Shown: positions 18,918-27,423, numbered from the stretch's first letter. The stretch is 64,000 nt of DNA from Pseudooceanicola spongiae (GCF_014899185.1 NZ_CP045201.1:356501-420500), one strand, 5' to 3'. A program made the numbers and translations. Notes: generated by a model from the sequence alone, not told the origin.

Positions 18918-19319
18918 ATGACCGACACCACAATTCCCACCCCCGCCGCAGAGCCGGACTATGACGCTCTGCTGCACGCCAACCTACAGCGCGTTTTCAA
19001 CCAGCGTGACGCTGTCCTGCGCGACGCGGCCATCGCGGATCTTTATGTGGCCGATCCCATCATGTACGAGCCGGACGCCATCGTGAACGGGCGTCAGGCC
19101 ATCTCGGATATCGCAGGAAAGCTGCTTGAGAACTTTGGCCCCGACTTCACCTTTGTGCCCGACGGCAAGGGCCTCGGCCATCACGGCATGGGCACGCTGC
19201 GCTGGCACGCTGGAACCCCCGACAATCCCACAATGGTCTTGGGCGCTGATACAGCAGAGATCATTGGGGGTCGCATTGCCCGGCTCTGGGTCCTGCTGGA
19301 TTTGGAACCGAACAGTTGA
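18918..19319 (+). CDS. NTF2-like (SnoaL-type) protein
   Basis: This small alpha+beta-barrel protein of 133 residues has HANLQRVFNQRDAVLRDAAIADLYVADPIMYEPDAIVNGRQ features of the nuclear transport factor 2-like superfamily, followed by IAGKLLENFGPDFTFV. Members are isomerases, hydrolases or binding proteins; no specific activity can be assigned. It has a GAAAGGAAT ribosome site and is third in the LysR-linked cluster. Confidence 0.82.
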   Translation: MTDTTIPTPAAEPDYDALLHANLQRVFNQRDAVLRDAAIADLYVADPIMYEPDAIVNGRQAISDIAGKLLENFGPDFTFVPDGKGLGHHGMGTLRWHAGTPDNPTMVLGADTAEIIGGRIARLWVLLDLEPNS

Positions 19320-19345
19320 AACACGCTCTCATGAGGACGTTCTCC

Positions 19346-19513
19346 ATGACCGACCTCTTCTCTTCCCACCGCTTGGGCCAGTTTGAGCTTTCCAATCGCT
19401 TCGTCATGGCCCGCAGGCGGACGGCACCCCCGGCGCAAGCGCGGCGCTTTACTATGGCCAGCGCGGCAGCATCGGCCTGATCATCAGCGAGGGCACGCAG
19501 CCCTCCGACGATG
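19346..19513 (+). pseudogene. Old yellow enzyme (alkene reductase) fragment
   Basis: The gene begins MTDLFSSHRLGQFELSNRFVM, the standard start of an NADH:flavin oxidoreductase of the OYE family, with a ribosome site. After VMA a short deletion shifts the frame. Family sequence then continues in another frame (DGTPGASAALYYGQR, GLIISEGTQPSDDG) and stops abruptly at about 19513, where the end of a methyltransferase on the opposite strand begins. About 300 residues are missing. It was presumably the fourth gene of the SDR cluster before the rearrangement. Confidence 0.82.
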
Positions 19514-21040
19514 GTGAGGGGTGCCGTAATACTTGGCGAAGAAGGTCGCGACGGGCGTTTGCTGGCTTCCGCTGCCGGTGATCGTGGAGATTGGCTCTTT
19601 CAGGTCACGGCCTGTGCTCGCGCCAATGCGCGGCCCTCCATTCTGCTGGGCAAGGAACGCAGCAGCGACGGCGTGCTTGATGCCTCCGGCGACAACGGTG
19701 CCAAGCGGCTTTGTGATGTCGAGAGATCGTGTTGCCTGTCCCGGCCTTTCTCCGTATCCGGTCTGAATGAGCGTCGGCATGATGACAGCGTTCTGATCCT
19801 TACGGCTGGCGCAGATTGTTGAGTGGGGCAGCGTTGCCGGGCGGCAGTTTCCACCCTGCTGGGTGTAGGTCAGCACCGGCGCGATCAGCGCGCTGTGCCC
19901 GCCGCCGGCCAGCACGGTTGGATGCGGCGACGTGACCGCGCTGTCGCGGCGGGCTGTGCCTTTGAGCGACATGAGGCACGGTGCCAGCAGCCCCAGCGGG
20001 GCTGCGCCGCCGGGGCGCTTGATCCAGCTGTTGGCGGTGATCGTCGGCACGGGCGCGCGCAGGTCCGATCCGGTGGCACCGCCGTTGAACCGCGTCAGGC
20101 TCGGGGCGGCGAGATCTTCAACCCGACCGCCGTGGGTGAGGTTGACCAGGAAGGGGCGGTCGGCGTCCAGCACATAGCGTTTCATCCCGCGCGCGATGCG
20201 GGCGAGTGTATTTGCGGCCAGAGGGCGCTTGGCGCGCAGGCCGTGCTTCGCCATGATCTCGGCGGAGGTCTCGAAGATCGAGGGGCAGGGCAGCGACCAG
20301 TCGATGCACTCCGCCGCTGCGCGCCATGGCTGCAGCTGACCGGACATCACGTCGGCGCTGTCTAGGGCGCCGTGGGTTGGCGCGGGCCAGACGATGGGCT
20401 TGCCGTCAAAGCGGATGATGACGAAGCGACGCTTGCGGATGGTCGGGGCACCATAGTCGCAGCCGCGCAACTCGCGGGTCTGCATCTTGCCGCCGAGACG
20501 ACGGATCTGCTTTTGCCAAACCCGGAAGGTCTCGCCGCGCCGGTCCGGGCAGGGCATGAGGCCGCGCGCTGTCTGCACCAGCGGGCCCCAGTCCTTCCAC
20601 TCATCGACGTTCTCCATGATGACCACGTCAACCCGGCCACCCTTTCGCTGCAGGCGGTCGATCCAGCCCGGAATGATCCAGGCAAGATCGCGGATATTGC
20701 GCTCGACCGGCTTGCCGCCTTTGGCCTTGGAAAAGTGCTTACAGTCTGGGCTGAACCACATCAGGCCGATGTGGCGGCCCTGCAGGTGGTCGAGCGGATC
20801 GACCCGGAACACGTTCTCGGAGAGATGCAGTGTGTCCGGGTGGTTCGCGGCATGCAGCGCCAGCGCGGCGGCGTTGTGGTTGATGGCGATATCCGGACTG
20901 CGTCCGAGGGCGAGATCGATCCCGGTGCTGGCCCCGCCGCCGCCCGCGAAGCTGTCGACGATCAGCGGGCGGGCGTCGGGGTGCCGCACCGAAACAGGCG
21001 AGGGGTCCGCCAGAATGCCGAAGAGATCAGAGCCATCCAC
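19484..21040 (-). CDS. Phage-type DNA (cytosine-5) methyltransferase, C-terminus truncated
   Basis: C5 methyltransferase motifs are present: SFAGGGGAS (I), WFSPDCKHFS (IV, with the catalytic Cys after Pro-Asp rather than Pro), MENVDEW (VI) and RKRRFVII (VIII). Repeated TIT and GTVVAGG segments make up the target region. Proteins of this type occur in alphaproteobacterial prophages and continue past FFAKYYGT. Here the homology stops at that point (about 19514), and the last dozen residues (PHHRRRAACPR) are read from the antisense of the old-yellow-enzyme fragment. The start is GTG 21040. Activity is uncertain because C-terminal residues are lost. No cognate restriction enzyme is nearby. Confidence 0.8.
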   Translation of the reverse strand: MDGSDLFGILADPSPVSVRHPDARPLIVDSFAGGGGASTGIDLALGRSPDIAINHNAAALALHAANHPDTLHLSENVFRVDPLDHLQGRHIGLMWFSPDCKHFSKAKGGKPVERNIRDLAWIIPGWIDRLQRKGGRVDVVIMENVDEWKDWGPLVQTARGLMPCPDRRGETFRVWQKQIRRLGGKMQTRELRGCDYGAPTIRKRRFVIIRFDGKPIVWPAPTHGALDSADVMSGQLQPWRAAAECIDWSLPCPSIFETSAEIMAKHGLRAKRPLAANTLARIARGMKRYVLDADRPFLVNLTHGGRVEDLAAPSLTRFNGGATGSDLRAPVPTITANSWIKRPGGAAPLGLLAPCLMSLKGTARRDSAVTSPHPTVLAGGGHSALIAPVLTYTQQGGNCRPATLPHSTICASRKDQNAVIMPTLIQTGYGERPGQATRSLDITKPLGTVVAGGIKHAVAAAFLAQQNGGPRIGASTGRDLKEPISTITGSGSQQTPVATFFAKYYGTPHHRRRAACPR

Positions 21041-21303
21041 CAGGCCATCCCAAAGGCTTCTTTGTACATCTCCAGCACGGCTTGCGAATCTTGAGGCGGC
21101 GCGGTGGATCGTGCGAGCCGTCGGGCGCAGTCAGGGTCGGCAAAGCCGGTTCGGATTCCTGACGCGCGCCAAAATCGTCCAGCTGAAAGGGTTCAGATCC
21201 GCTCGGTTAAGGGGGGGCAGATCTGCACCACCCCTATAATAAGGATAAACCATATAAGAACCATAGGGGGCGCGAGGGTGCGCGCGAGCGCTCTCAGAAC
21301 CCG

Positions 21304-21453
21304 ATGGTTTGCAAGCGTGCCGAGGACGCTGTGCGCAGCTTTCGCGGCGGTCGGTCGGACGCCTTCGGGGAGCTGCCCGACTTCGTGAAAAATCACATCA
21401 TCGCCGCAGACTTGCTGACGCCGGATGAGCGTCAGACGTCGGGTATTTTCTGA
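21304..21453 (+). CDS. Small phage-like hypothetical protein
   Basis: This 49-residue frame reads MVCKRAEDAVRSFRGG to PDERQTSGIF, rich in charged and helical residues, with the stop overlapping the start region of the next gene. It is oriented away from the methyltransferase and lies directly upstream of a second phage-like hypothetical gene. I do not recognise the family. The ribosome site is weak, so the call is tentative. Confidence 0.42.
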   Translation: MVCKRAEDAVRSFRGGRSDAFGELPDFVKNHIIAADLLTPDERQTSGIF

Positions 21454-21470
21454 GAATGGAGGCGCTGGCC

Positions 21471-21914
21471 ATGACCGAGGATCTCAAGACCGAAACCAAG
21501 CGCGACCGGGTGCGTCGCCTGCTGCTGACACCGATGGCCGAGCTGGGCTTCCGCTTTCCCAAGGCGGTCAGCGCCGAAGACGGCCAGCGCAAGCTGGACC
21601 GCATCGGCGAGCTTGCAAGAGCAGGGCAGGCGCCGAGCTGGCACCTCCCCGAGAAGACCCGCGTCGTGTCTTGTGAGTGGCGCACCACCAAGCACGGCAC
21701 CTTTGCACAGACCGAGAGCGCCGGGATGCTCAGCTACGTGAGCCTGGGCAAACTCCGCGAGGTCGAGGTAAAATACTGCCCGATCACCAACCAGAACCGT
21801 CCCGGGGATGCTGCGGCTCTGAGGCGGGAAGATCTCGCCTGGTGGGGCGCACTGCTGGAGCTGCGCGATAGCTTTCGGATCTACGGCGGGCTGACCTCCT
21901 ACGTCGTGACTTAG
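21471..21914 (+). CDS. Hypothetical protein, probably phage-derived
   Basis: The 147-residue protein starts MTEDLKTETKRDRVRRLLL; ATG 21471 is preceded by GGAG. No catalytic motif is visible. The reading continues after the TAG stop with AMPPRTPWKDAV, which looks like a natural protein tail, so the stop may be a recent mutation. The centre (about 21610-21670) may also be altered. Its position next to a prophage-type methyltransferase and a small phage-like frame suggests prophage debris. Function is unknown. Confidence 0.5.
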   Translation: MTEDLKTETKRDRVRRLLLTPMAELGFRFPKAVSAEDGQRKLDRIGELARAGQAPSWHLPEKTRVVSCEWRTTKHGTFAQTESAGMLSYVSLGKLREVEVKYCPITNQNRPGDAAALRREDLAWWGALLELRDSFRIYGGLTSYVVT

Positions 21915-22105
21915 GCGATGCCGCCCCGCACGCCATGGAAGGACGCGGTGCGCTGATCGCGGGCGGGTGGCAACCAGCGTTTGGGGTTGCCAGTCCAGAG
22001 GGGGAGGCTAACCGAAAATCTGGGCGCAAGCACGTTGACCGGTTATATCACAGTTGTTTTCGTACAGTCGGAATTGGAGAAAAAAGCCCAAATGGAAAAG
22101 GTTAG

Positions 22106-22949
22106 AGCCTAGGGTCAGGATGCATTGATTTTAGCCTAGCGGTCTGTTTTATGGAGCCCCAAACGGAGGGGTCACATGAGCGATCTATACTGGCTGAACG
22201 ACGAACAGATGGCCAAGCTGGAGCCCTTCTTCCCGAAGTCCCACGGCAAACCGCGTGTTGACGACAGGCGTGTTCTGAGCGGTATAATATTCATAAATCG
22301 CAATGGATTACGGTGGCGGGATGCCCCTGAGGCCTACGGCCCTCACAAGACCCTCTACAGTCGATGGAAGCGGTGGAGCGAGAAGGGCATCTTCGCTCAG
22401 ATGCTGCTGGAACTGGCCGATCGGGGCGGTACGACCGATACGCTGATGATCGATGCAACCCATCTCAAGACGCACCGGACGGCCTCCAGTCTGGGGCTGA
22501 AAAAGGGGGGCGCGGCCGCCTGATTGGCCGCACCAAGGGTGGAATGAATTCCAAGCTGCACACCGTCACGGATGCCCAGGGTCGTCCCCTGCGGATGTTC
22601 CTGACGGCGGGCCAGCGTAGTGATTACATCGGCGCACGGGCGCTTCTGGACGGTCTGCCGCCTGCCAGACACATGCTGGCGGACCGGGGCTATGATGCAG
22701 ACTGGTATCGCGAAGCGCTTGAAAACATGGGTATCACGCCATGCATACCGGCAAGGAAGGGCCGCAAGGTTCAGATCCGACACGACGAAGTTCGCTATCG
22801 CAAACGCCACAAGATCGAGAACAGTTTTGCCAGGCTCAAGGACTGGCGCCGTGTTGCGACCCGCTACGACAGATGCCCGAAGGTCTTCCTCTCCGCATGC
22901 GCATTGCCCGCCGTCGTTATGTTCTGGTTATGAATCCTGACCCTAGGCT
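22106..22949 (+). mobile_element. IS5-family (IS427-like) insertion sequence, apparently intact
   Basis: The element is about 844 bases, bounded by 16-base inverted repeats reading AGCCTAGGGTCAGGAT inward from both ends (22106-22121 and 22934-22949). It holds two overlapping frames that make one transposase by frameshifting. No clear target duplication was confirmed. A related, truncated copy follows directly at 22950-23187, and an older remnant is at 11648-11850. Confidence 0.88.
22176..22933 (+). CDS. IS5-family transposase (two frames, programmed frameshift)
   Basis: Frame A (22176-22523, 115 residues) starts MSDLYWLNDEQMAKLEPFFP and carries the first catalytic Asp in MIDATHLKTHRTA. At the A5G6 run (22500-22510) the product shifts into frame B, which ends at 22933. 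Frame B carries LADRGYDADWY (second Asp) and KIENSFARLKDWRRV (Glu). With the shift the protein has a complete DDE set and normal length, as in IS427-group elements. Without it, frame A stops at 22523. It looks functional. Confidence 0.88.
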
Positions 22950-23187
22950 TCAGACCCATTAATCGGCTTGAGGCTGTCAGGTCTGCGTGTTTCAAGTTCC
23001 TCCGAACTGAGGCGGATTTATGAGCAATCTTTACAGGCTGAGCGAAGAGCAAATGGTACGGCTTCGTCCTTATTTTCCGAAGAGCCATGGCGTGCGACGC
23101 GTGGATGACAGACGTGTGCTCAGTGGGATTATATTCACTAATCGCAATGGGGGGCGGTGGTGCGATGCGCCCAAGGAATACGGGCGT
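22950..23187 (+). mobile_element. Truncated second IS5-family element (5' end only)
   Basis: ATG 23020 starts MSNLYRLSEEQMVRLRPYFP, continuing to RRVDDRRVLSGIIFTNRNGGRW and DAPKEYG. It is closely related to the first 55 residues of the neighbouring intact transposase but diverged in sequence. Homology ends at about 23187 and the remainder is gone. The 23188-23341 stretch that follows shows nothing recognisable. Confidence 0.8.
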
Positions 23188-23341
23188 CGATGCTGGACTG
23201 CGTCAAGTGGCCTTTCGGTGTGCCAGCAGGTTTGGAGATTGAGGTCGCTCTGAAGGACAATGAGCACTACTGCGTCGTCTGGCAGATCCTGAACGCTCTT
23301 AACGCCCACCCGCCGGAACGAAAACGGTGCAGGTCCAGTAT

Positions 23342-23647
23342 CTATTCAGAAGCCTCTAGAGAAATTGCCATATCAGCCTCATTAATTTCGTCGAAGAATT
23401 TCATGACAATTCTGTCCAGATGCGTTTCAGGGTAGGCGAAAGGTTCGGAGTAAGCGTGAGAAACCGCACTTATTGGGTCGCGGCCAATATCCAGTCCCCA
23501 GAAAGAAAGGTGGTTAGAGGTTATAGGGATTGCAGCTTCAGCGATCTGGCTGCCACCGCAAAACAGCCGGGCAGTCGCTGATCTGTCGCTCAAGACATGA
23601 AGAGCCAGGTCGCATTTGTCGCTGCCGTGGGTCATTGGACCGGTCAA
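23342..23647 (-). pseudogene. Probable arylsulfatase C-terminal fragment
   Basis: The open frame ends in GLDIGRDPISAVSHAYSEPF followed by DRIVMKF. This resembles the C-terminal beta-domain of type I sulfatases, in which a GRD...PVS..Y..PF pattern is common. The sulfatase catalytic domain is absent: upstream the sequence meets the left end of the IS3-family element at 23658. I therefore read it as the surviving tail of a gene interrupted there. The family call rests on this short pattern and is moderate at best. Confidence 0.42.
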
Positions 23648-23720
23648 GGTAATGGAATGCCCCCACTGAAGTGGTCCACCTTTTGGGATAGAGTTATCCC
23701 GTTTTCAGGAGGACGACGAG

Positions 23721-23999
23721 ATGGCTGGCAAGCGAGAGAAGCCCGAGGATATCGTGCTGAAGCTGCGACAAGTTGAAGTGCTGCAAGGGCAAGGCAAATC
23801 AGTTCAGGAGGCCGTGCGGCAAATCGGTGTCACGGTTCAGACCTACTATCGGTGGCGCAAGGAGTATGGCGGCATGAGCCGGGATCAGCTCAAGCGGCTG
23901 AAAGAGCTGGAGGCTGAGAATACCCGGCTCAGACGTGCCGTGTCGGATCTGACGTTGGACAAGATGATCCTGGCCGAAGCTGCACGGGGAAACTACTGA
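23721..23999 (+). CDS. IS3-family transposase OrfA
   Basis: The 92-residue helix-turn-helix protein (KPEDIVLKLRQVEVLQGQGK, IGVTVQTYYRWRKEYGG) has a C-terminal leucine-zipper-like segment (LKRLKELEAENTRLRRAVSDL). It binds the element ends. It has an AGGAGG ribosome site. Its last codons (MILAEAARGNY) overlap the point where the OrfB frame continues as SPSRRRRCIDHV, consistent with -1 frameshifting to give the OrfAB transposase. Confidence 0.92.
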   Translation: MAGKREKPEDIVLKLRQVEVLQGQGKSVQEAVRQIGVTVQTYYRWRKEYGGMSRDQLKRLKELEAENTRLRRAVSDLTLDKMILAEAARGNY

Positions 24000-24847
24000 G
24001 CCCTTCCCGCCGTAGGCGGTGCATCGACCATGTGCGGCAAACCCTCAGCGTATCGGAGCGCCGGGTTTGCCGCACATTGGGTCAGCATCGCTCTACGCAG
24101 CGCAAAGTGCCCTGCGGTCTGCCGGACGAAGCCCGGCTAACCGAGGACATCACCGCGCTGGCCGAAGAGTTCGGGCGCTATGGCTATCGCATGATCACCG
24201 GCATGCTGAACAACAGCGGCTGGCATGTAAACCACAAGCGCGTCGAGCGGATCTGGCGCCGGGAAGGGCTCAAAGTCCCGCAAAAACAGCCGAAGAAGGG
24301 CCGACTCTGGCTCAATGACGGGTCATGCGTGAGGCTGCGGCCGGAGCGCCCGAACCATGTCTGGTCCTATGACTTTGTTCAGGACCGGACCCACGACGGG
24401 CGGATCTTCCGCACGCTGAATATCATTGATGAGTTCACGAGGGAGGCGCTGGTGATCCGGGTCAAACGCAGGCTCAATTCAACGGATGTGGTCGATGCTT
24501 TGACGGATCTGTTCATCCTACGCGGCCCGCCGGAATACATAAGGTCGGACAATGGCGCAGAATTTATCGCCAAGAAGGTGCGTGCCTGGATCGGTGCCGT
24601 GGGCGCAAAAACCGCATTCATCACCCCAGGCTCACCGTGGGAGAACGGCTACTGCGAGAGCTTTAACGCCCGTTTCCGGGATGAGCTGCTCAACGGTGAA
24701 GTCTTCACCACGTTACGCGAGGCCCAGATCCTTATCGAACGCTGGCGGCGTCACTACAATACGGTCAGGCCTCACAGTGCTTTGGGATACCGGCCGCCAG
24801 CGCCCAAAAGCATCGTCCCGATAGACCAACGACCGACCATGCACTAA
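23999..24847 (+). CDS. IS3-family transposase OrfB (DDE integrase)
   Basis: The rve-type integrase core has the HTH_21 segment (LAEEFGRYGYRMITGML) and catalytic acidic residues in WSYDFVQD, IRSDNGAEF and PWENGYCESFNARFRDELLN, followed by the usual RPHSALGYRPPAP end. The frame is open from 23999, directly at the orfA stop, so it is made by frameshift. A GTG at 24032 is the first possible independent start. All catalytic residues are present. Confidence 0.92.
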   Translation, partial: SPSRRRRCIDHVRQTLSVSERRVCRTLGQHRSTQRKVPCGLPDEARLTEDITALAEEFGRYGYRMITGMLNNSGWHVNHKRVERIWRREGLKVPQKQPKKGRLWLNDGSCVRLRPERPNHVWSYDFVQDRTHDGRIFRTLNIIDEFTREALVIRVKRRLNSTDVVDALTDLFILRGPPEYIRSDNGAEFIAKKVRAWIGAVGAKTAFITPGSPWENGYCESFNARFRDELLNGEVFTTLREAQILIERWRRHYNTVRPHSALGYRPPAPKSIVPIDQRPTMH

Positions 24848-24895
24848 CATTCAAACTGGACCACTCGATGGGGGCACTCCAGTCTCCGGCCAGCA

Positions 24896-25321
24896 TCACG
24901 CGACGGGGTTCCGCATTCCGAGTTCCTGAAAGAACCGCAACAGATAGCCATCCGGGTCGGCGACGACGAATTGCCTGTTTCCGCCCTGGCAATCGCCTAT
25001 GCGATACCACTTTTCCTCCACAGGAAGGAAAAGTGGGTGCTTGATGTTGGCAAGAGCTTCAACAAGCGGGTCTACAGAGGGCACACGGATTTGAACATTC
25101 AGCCCCATACCAAAGGGATAGCCGGCAGGAAGAAACCCATCATCGAAGGTGCGGCCTTGTCCTATCTGATCAATCATCAGCTCCGCGTCGCCAAGTTGGA
25201 GATAGCAGAAGCCTTCTTCGGGACGCTCATAGGCGCACTCGAAACCAAGCACATCGCAATAGAACGCCTTTGAAAGTCGCCAATCAGAGACTGAAAACTC
25301 CGGAACTAGTGCGTTACCCAA
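24896..25321 (-). CDS. VOC family / bleomycin-resistance-like protein
   Basis: The 141-residue vicinal-oxygen-chelate protein has PEFSVSDWRLSKAFYCDVLGF at the start and NRQFVVADPDGYLLRFFQELG at the end. It resembles bleomycin-binding (Ble-like) proteins, which sequester glycopeptide drugs, but the fold is shared with unrelated lyases. The stop lies only 19 bases from the right end of the IS3-family element, and the C-terminus looks complete. No partner gene is evident. Confidence 0.85.
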   Translation of the reverse strand: MGNALVPEFSVSDWRLSKAFYCDVLGFECAYERPEEGFCYLQLGDAELMIDQIGQGRTFDDGFLPAGYPFGMGLNVQIRVPSVDPLVEALANIKHPLFLPVEEKWYRIGDCQGGNRQFVVADPDGYLLRFFQELGMRNPVA

Positions 25322-25377
25322 ATCATGCCCTCCAAAAGTATTGGTGCAGCTTTAGCTCGAGGTGGCCTATCCGGAAA

Positions 25378-25535
25378 GGGCTCCTTCCGGACCCTTGCTG
25401 CGCGTGAGGGTCAACCGCCTGGTCGCCCCACACGCGGCGTCGCTCGCGGGGCCCAGACCGGACATTGGCCCTGCGTGTCGGCGCCGCATTGCAGCTTCAC
25501 CAGACCAGTCATTCGTGCATGGCGCAGCATTTTGT
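25378..25535. repeat. Dispersed intergenic repeat, long form (copy 1)
   Basis: This noncoding unit begins GGGCTC..CCGGACC and ends GCAGCTTCACC..ACC..TCATTCGT..CGCAGCA. It matches the units at 27572, 31006, 31558 and 36591 in order of blocks with divergence. It fills the gap between the VOC gene and the LysR gene. Confidence 0.6.
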
Positions 25536-25631
25536 TGGCTCAATCGTCGGTCAGCGGACTTAGCAGACCTTCCATGTACACATGCAAAGACCCGCATTCA
25601 GTCGTGGTGAAATGATGGGACACTTGCATGC

Positions 25632-26537
25632 TCAGGCGCTTCGCCGCCTTCTGGACTTGAGGTAATCGACCAGCGCCGCGAGCGCAGCCGACTTCTGGTG
25701 CCTGCCGGGATAGTAGAGATGATACCCCGACCAGAGTGGACAAAACTCTTCAAGGCAAGTCTGAAGCCGACCCGCTGCCAGATGCTCCGAGACGAACGGC
25801 TCGAACAGGTAGCTCAGCCCCTGACCTGCCAACGCGGCCTCTATCAGCGTATGGGCATCGTCGGTGATAAGCGGGCCGTTTACCGCCATCTCGACCCGGC
25901 GTTCGCCCTCCCTGAACGACCATCGGAACAGGTCGCCGTGGCTCGCTTGTCGATAGTTTAAGCAGGCTTGGTCGGCCAGATCATCCAGCCGCCTCGGCAC
26001 GCCGCGTCGGGCGAAATAGTCCGGCGAACCGAAGACCACCGCGCGCAAATCGGGACCGAGGGGGACGGCCGACATGTCCTGCTCCAGGTGCGCGCCCATC
26101 CGGATGCCGGCGTCAAACCCGGATTCGACGATGTCGGTCAGCTTGTCACTGATGCGCAGATCCACGGTCACATTAGGGTATTGCTCCATGAAACCTGTCA
26201 GAGCAGGGATGATGATTGCCCTTGCCGGGTATTCAATGGACGTCAGCCGCAGAGTGCCGACGACGCCGCTGCGCGCCTCCTTGAGCTCGGTCAGCCCCTC
26301 CTCGATCAGTCGCAGGGCCGGGCTCAACGACTTCAAAAGGCGCTGCCCGGCCTCCGTAGGGCGAACATTGCGCGTCGTCCGCGCGAGCAACGGCACCCCG
26401 ATGCGCTGCTCCAGTGCGGCGATCGCCTGGCTGATCCCCGACTGCGCCCGTCCCAGCCGCAGAGCCGCCCGGGTAAAGCTACCCTCCTCGGCCACGACCT
26501 GAAACAGCTGCAAGTCGGGGAGATCGCGACGATCCAT
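25632..26537 (-). CDS. LysR-family transcriptional regulator
   Basis: The 301-residue regulator has an N-terminal helix-turn-helix (LFQVVAEEGSFTRAALRLGR, AQSGISQAIAALEQRIGVPL) and an effector domain with GTLRLTSIEYPARAII and FDAGIRMG. It is typical of the CrgA-like group. It is divergent from the secreted hydrolase at 26648, and a perfect LysR box lies between them, so it very probably controls that gene. The effector is unknown. Confidence 0.93.
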   Translation of the reverse strand: MDRRDLPDLQLFQVVAEEGSFTRAALRLGRAQSGISQAIAALEQRIGVPLLARTTRNVRPTEAGQRLLKSLSPALRLIEEGLTELKEARSGVVGTLRLTSIEYPARAIIIPALTGFMEQYPNVTVDLRISDKLTDIVESGFDAGIRMGAHLEQDMSAVPLGPDLRAVVFGSPDYFARRGVPRRLDDLADQACLNYRQASHGDLFRWSFREGERRVEMAVNGPLITDDAHTLIEAALAGQGLSYLFEPFVSEHLAAGRLQTCLEEFCPLWSGYHLYYPGRHQKSAALAALVDYLKSRRRRSA

Positions 26538-26561
26538 TCATGGGCCTCACTGATAAGGGCT

Positions 26562-26584
26562 ATCACTCGATCCAATATAGTGAT
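26562..26584. promoter_or_regulatory. LysR operator (ATCACT-N11-AGTGAT)
   Basis: A perfect dyad with 6-base arms and an 11-base spacer lies in the 110-base gap between the divergent LysR and hydrolase genes. This is the standard T-N11-A architecture for LysR binding sites. It likely serves both autoregulation and activation of the hydrolase gene. Confidence 0.65.
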
Positions 26585-26647
26585 CAATCACAGCCATAGC
26601 TACCTTGCCTCTAACACCGATTTCAACAATCTATAGAGGTACTGACA

Positions 26648-27412
26648 ATGACAAACCTTCGCACTCTGTTCCTGTCCGGAAGCGTGGTGCTCGGCACCAT
26701 GATGGCGCTGCCAGGCATGGCTGCCGCTGACGTTCACAACATCGTTCTGGTTCATGGGGCCAACGTCGATGGCACCACCTGGCGAGCGGTCTACGACCGC
26801 CTGACCGCCCGGGATTTTCACGTCACGATCGCTCAATTGCCGATGACATCCGTCGAAGATGACGTGGTGGCGGTCCAGCGCAACCTAGACACGCAGGATG
26901 GTCCGGTGCTACTCGTCGGCAATTCATATGGCGGCGTGGTCATCACGGAAGCCGGCAACGACCCGAACGTCAAAGGCCTTGTGTACGTCGCCGCGTTTCA
27001 GCCCGACACTGGGGAAAGCGCAAGCGACCTGCTGGCCTCGGTGTCCAGCGCGTTCAGCCCGGACAAGCTCACGATCTTTGATGATGGCTCTTACCTGATC
27101 AATGAGGACGCATTCGTTTCTCTGGTCGGCAACGGTCTTTTCGCCGAAGACGCCCTCTTTGCGGCAAGGGCTCAGGCAGGGGCCAACACGGCGAACATGG
27201 CGCACAAGATAGATGCGGCAGCCTGGAGGGCGAAACCGAGTTGGGCAGCCATTGCGACCGAGGACCACGTCATCGCGCCCGAGCTGCAGCGCCGTATGGC
27301 AAAGCGCGCCCGTGCGACGGTCGTCGAGATCGAGGGCGGCCACCTGCTGCCGATGGCGAACCCCGATGAGGTGGCGGAATTGATCGCGCAAGCCGCCGAG
27401 GAGATGAACTAA
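26648..27412 (+). CDS. Exported alpha/beta hydrolase
   Basis: A signal peptide (MTNLRTLFLSGSVVLG to AAA) is followed by a compact alpha/beta hydrolase: oxyanion VLVHGANVDGTTW, nucleophile elbow GNSYGG, and a C-terminal EGGHLLPMANPDEVA carrying the catalytic His. It resembles the periplasmic esterase-like group whose members are 240-260 residues. A paralogue with the same PMTSV.DDVAA segment is at 49345-50094, also next to a divergent LysR gene. The substrate is unknown. A strong stem-loop follows the gene. Confidence 0.9.
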   Translation: MTNLRTLFLSGSVVLGTMMALPGMAAADVHNIVLVHGANVDGTTWRAVYDRLTARDFHVTIAQLPMTSVEDDVVAVQRNLDTQDGPVLLVGNSYGGVVITEAGNDPNVKGLVYVAAFQPDTGESASDLLASVSSAFSPDKLTIFDDGSYLINEDAFVSLVGNGLFAEDALFAARAQAGANTANMAHKIDAAAWRAKPSWAAIATEDHVIAPELQRRMAKRARATVVEIEGGHLLPMANPDEVAELIAQAAEEMN

Positions 27413-27423
27413 CTCCGCACTCC

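Larger units (their letters stand above)
23658..24876 (+). mobile_element. IS3-family insertion sequence, apparently intact
   Basis: The element is bounded by imperfect terminal inverted repeats beginning TGCCCCCA (23658) and ending TGGGGGCA (24876), with the shared core GTGGTCCA inside. It contains orfA and orfB. The three bases flanking each side (GAA and CTC) do not match, so no target duplication is visible. That suggests recombination between copies after insertion. Confidence 0.88.
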
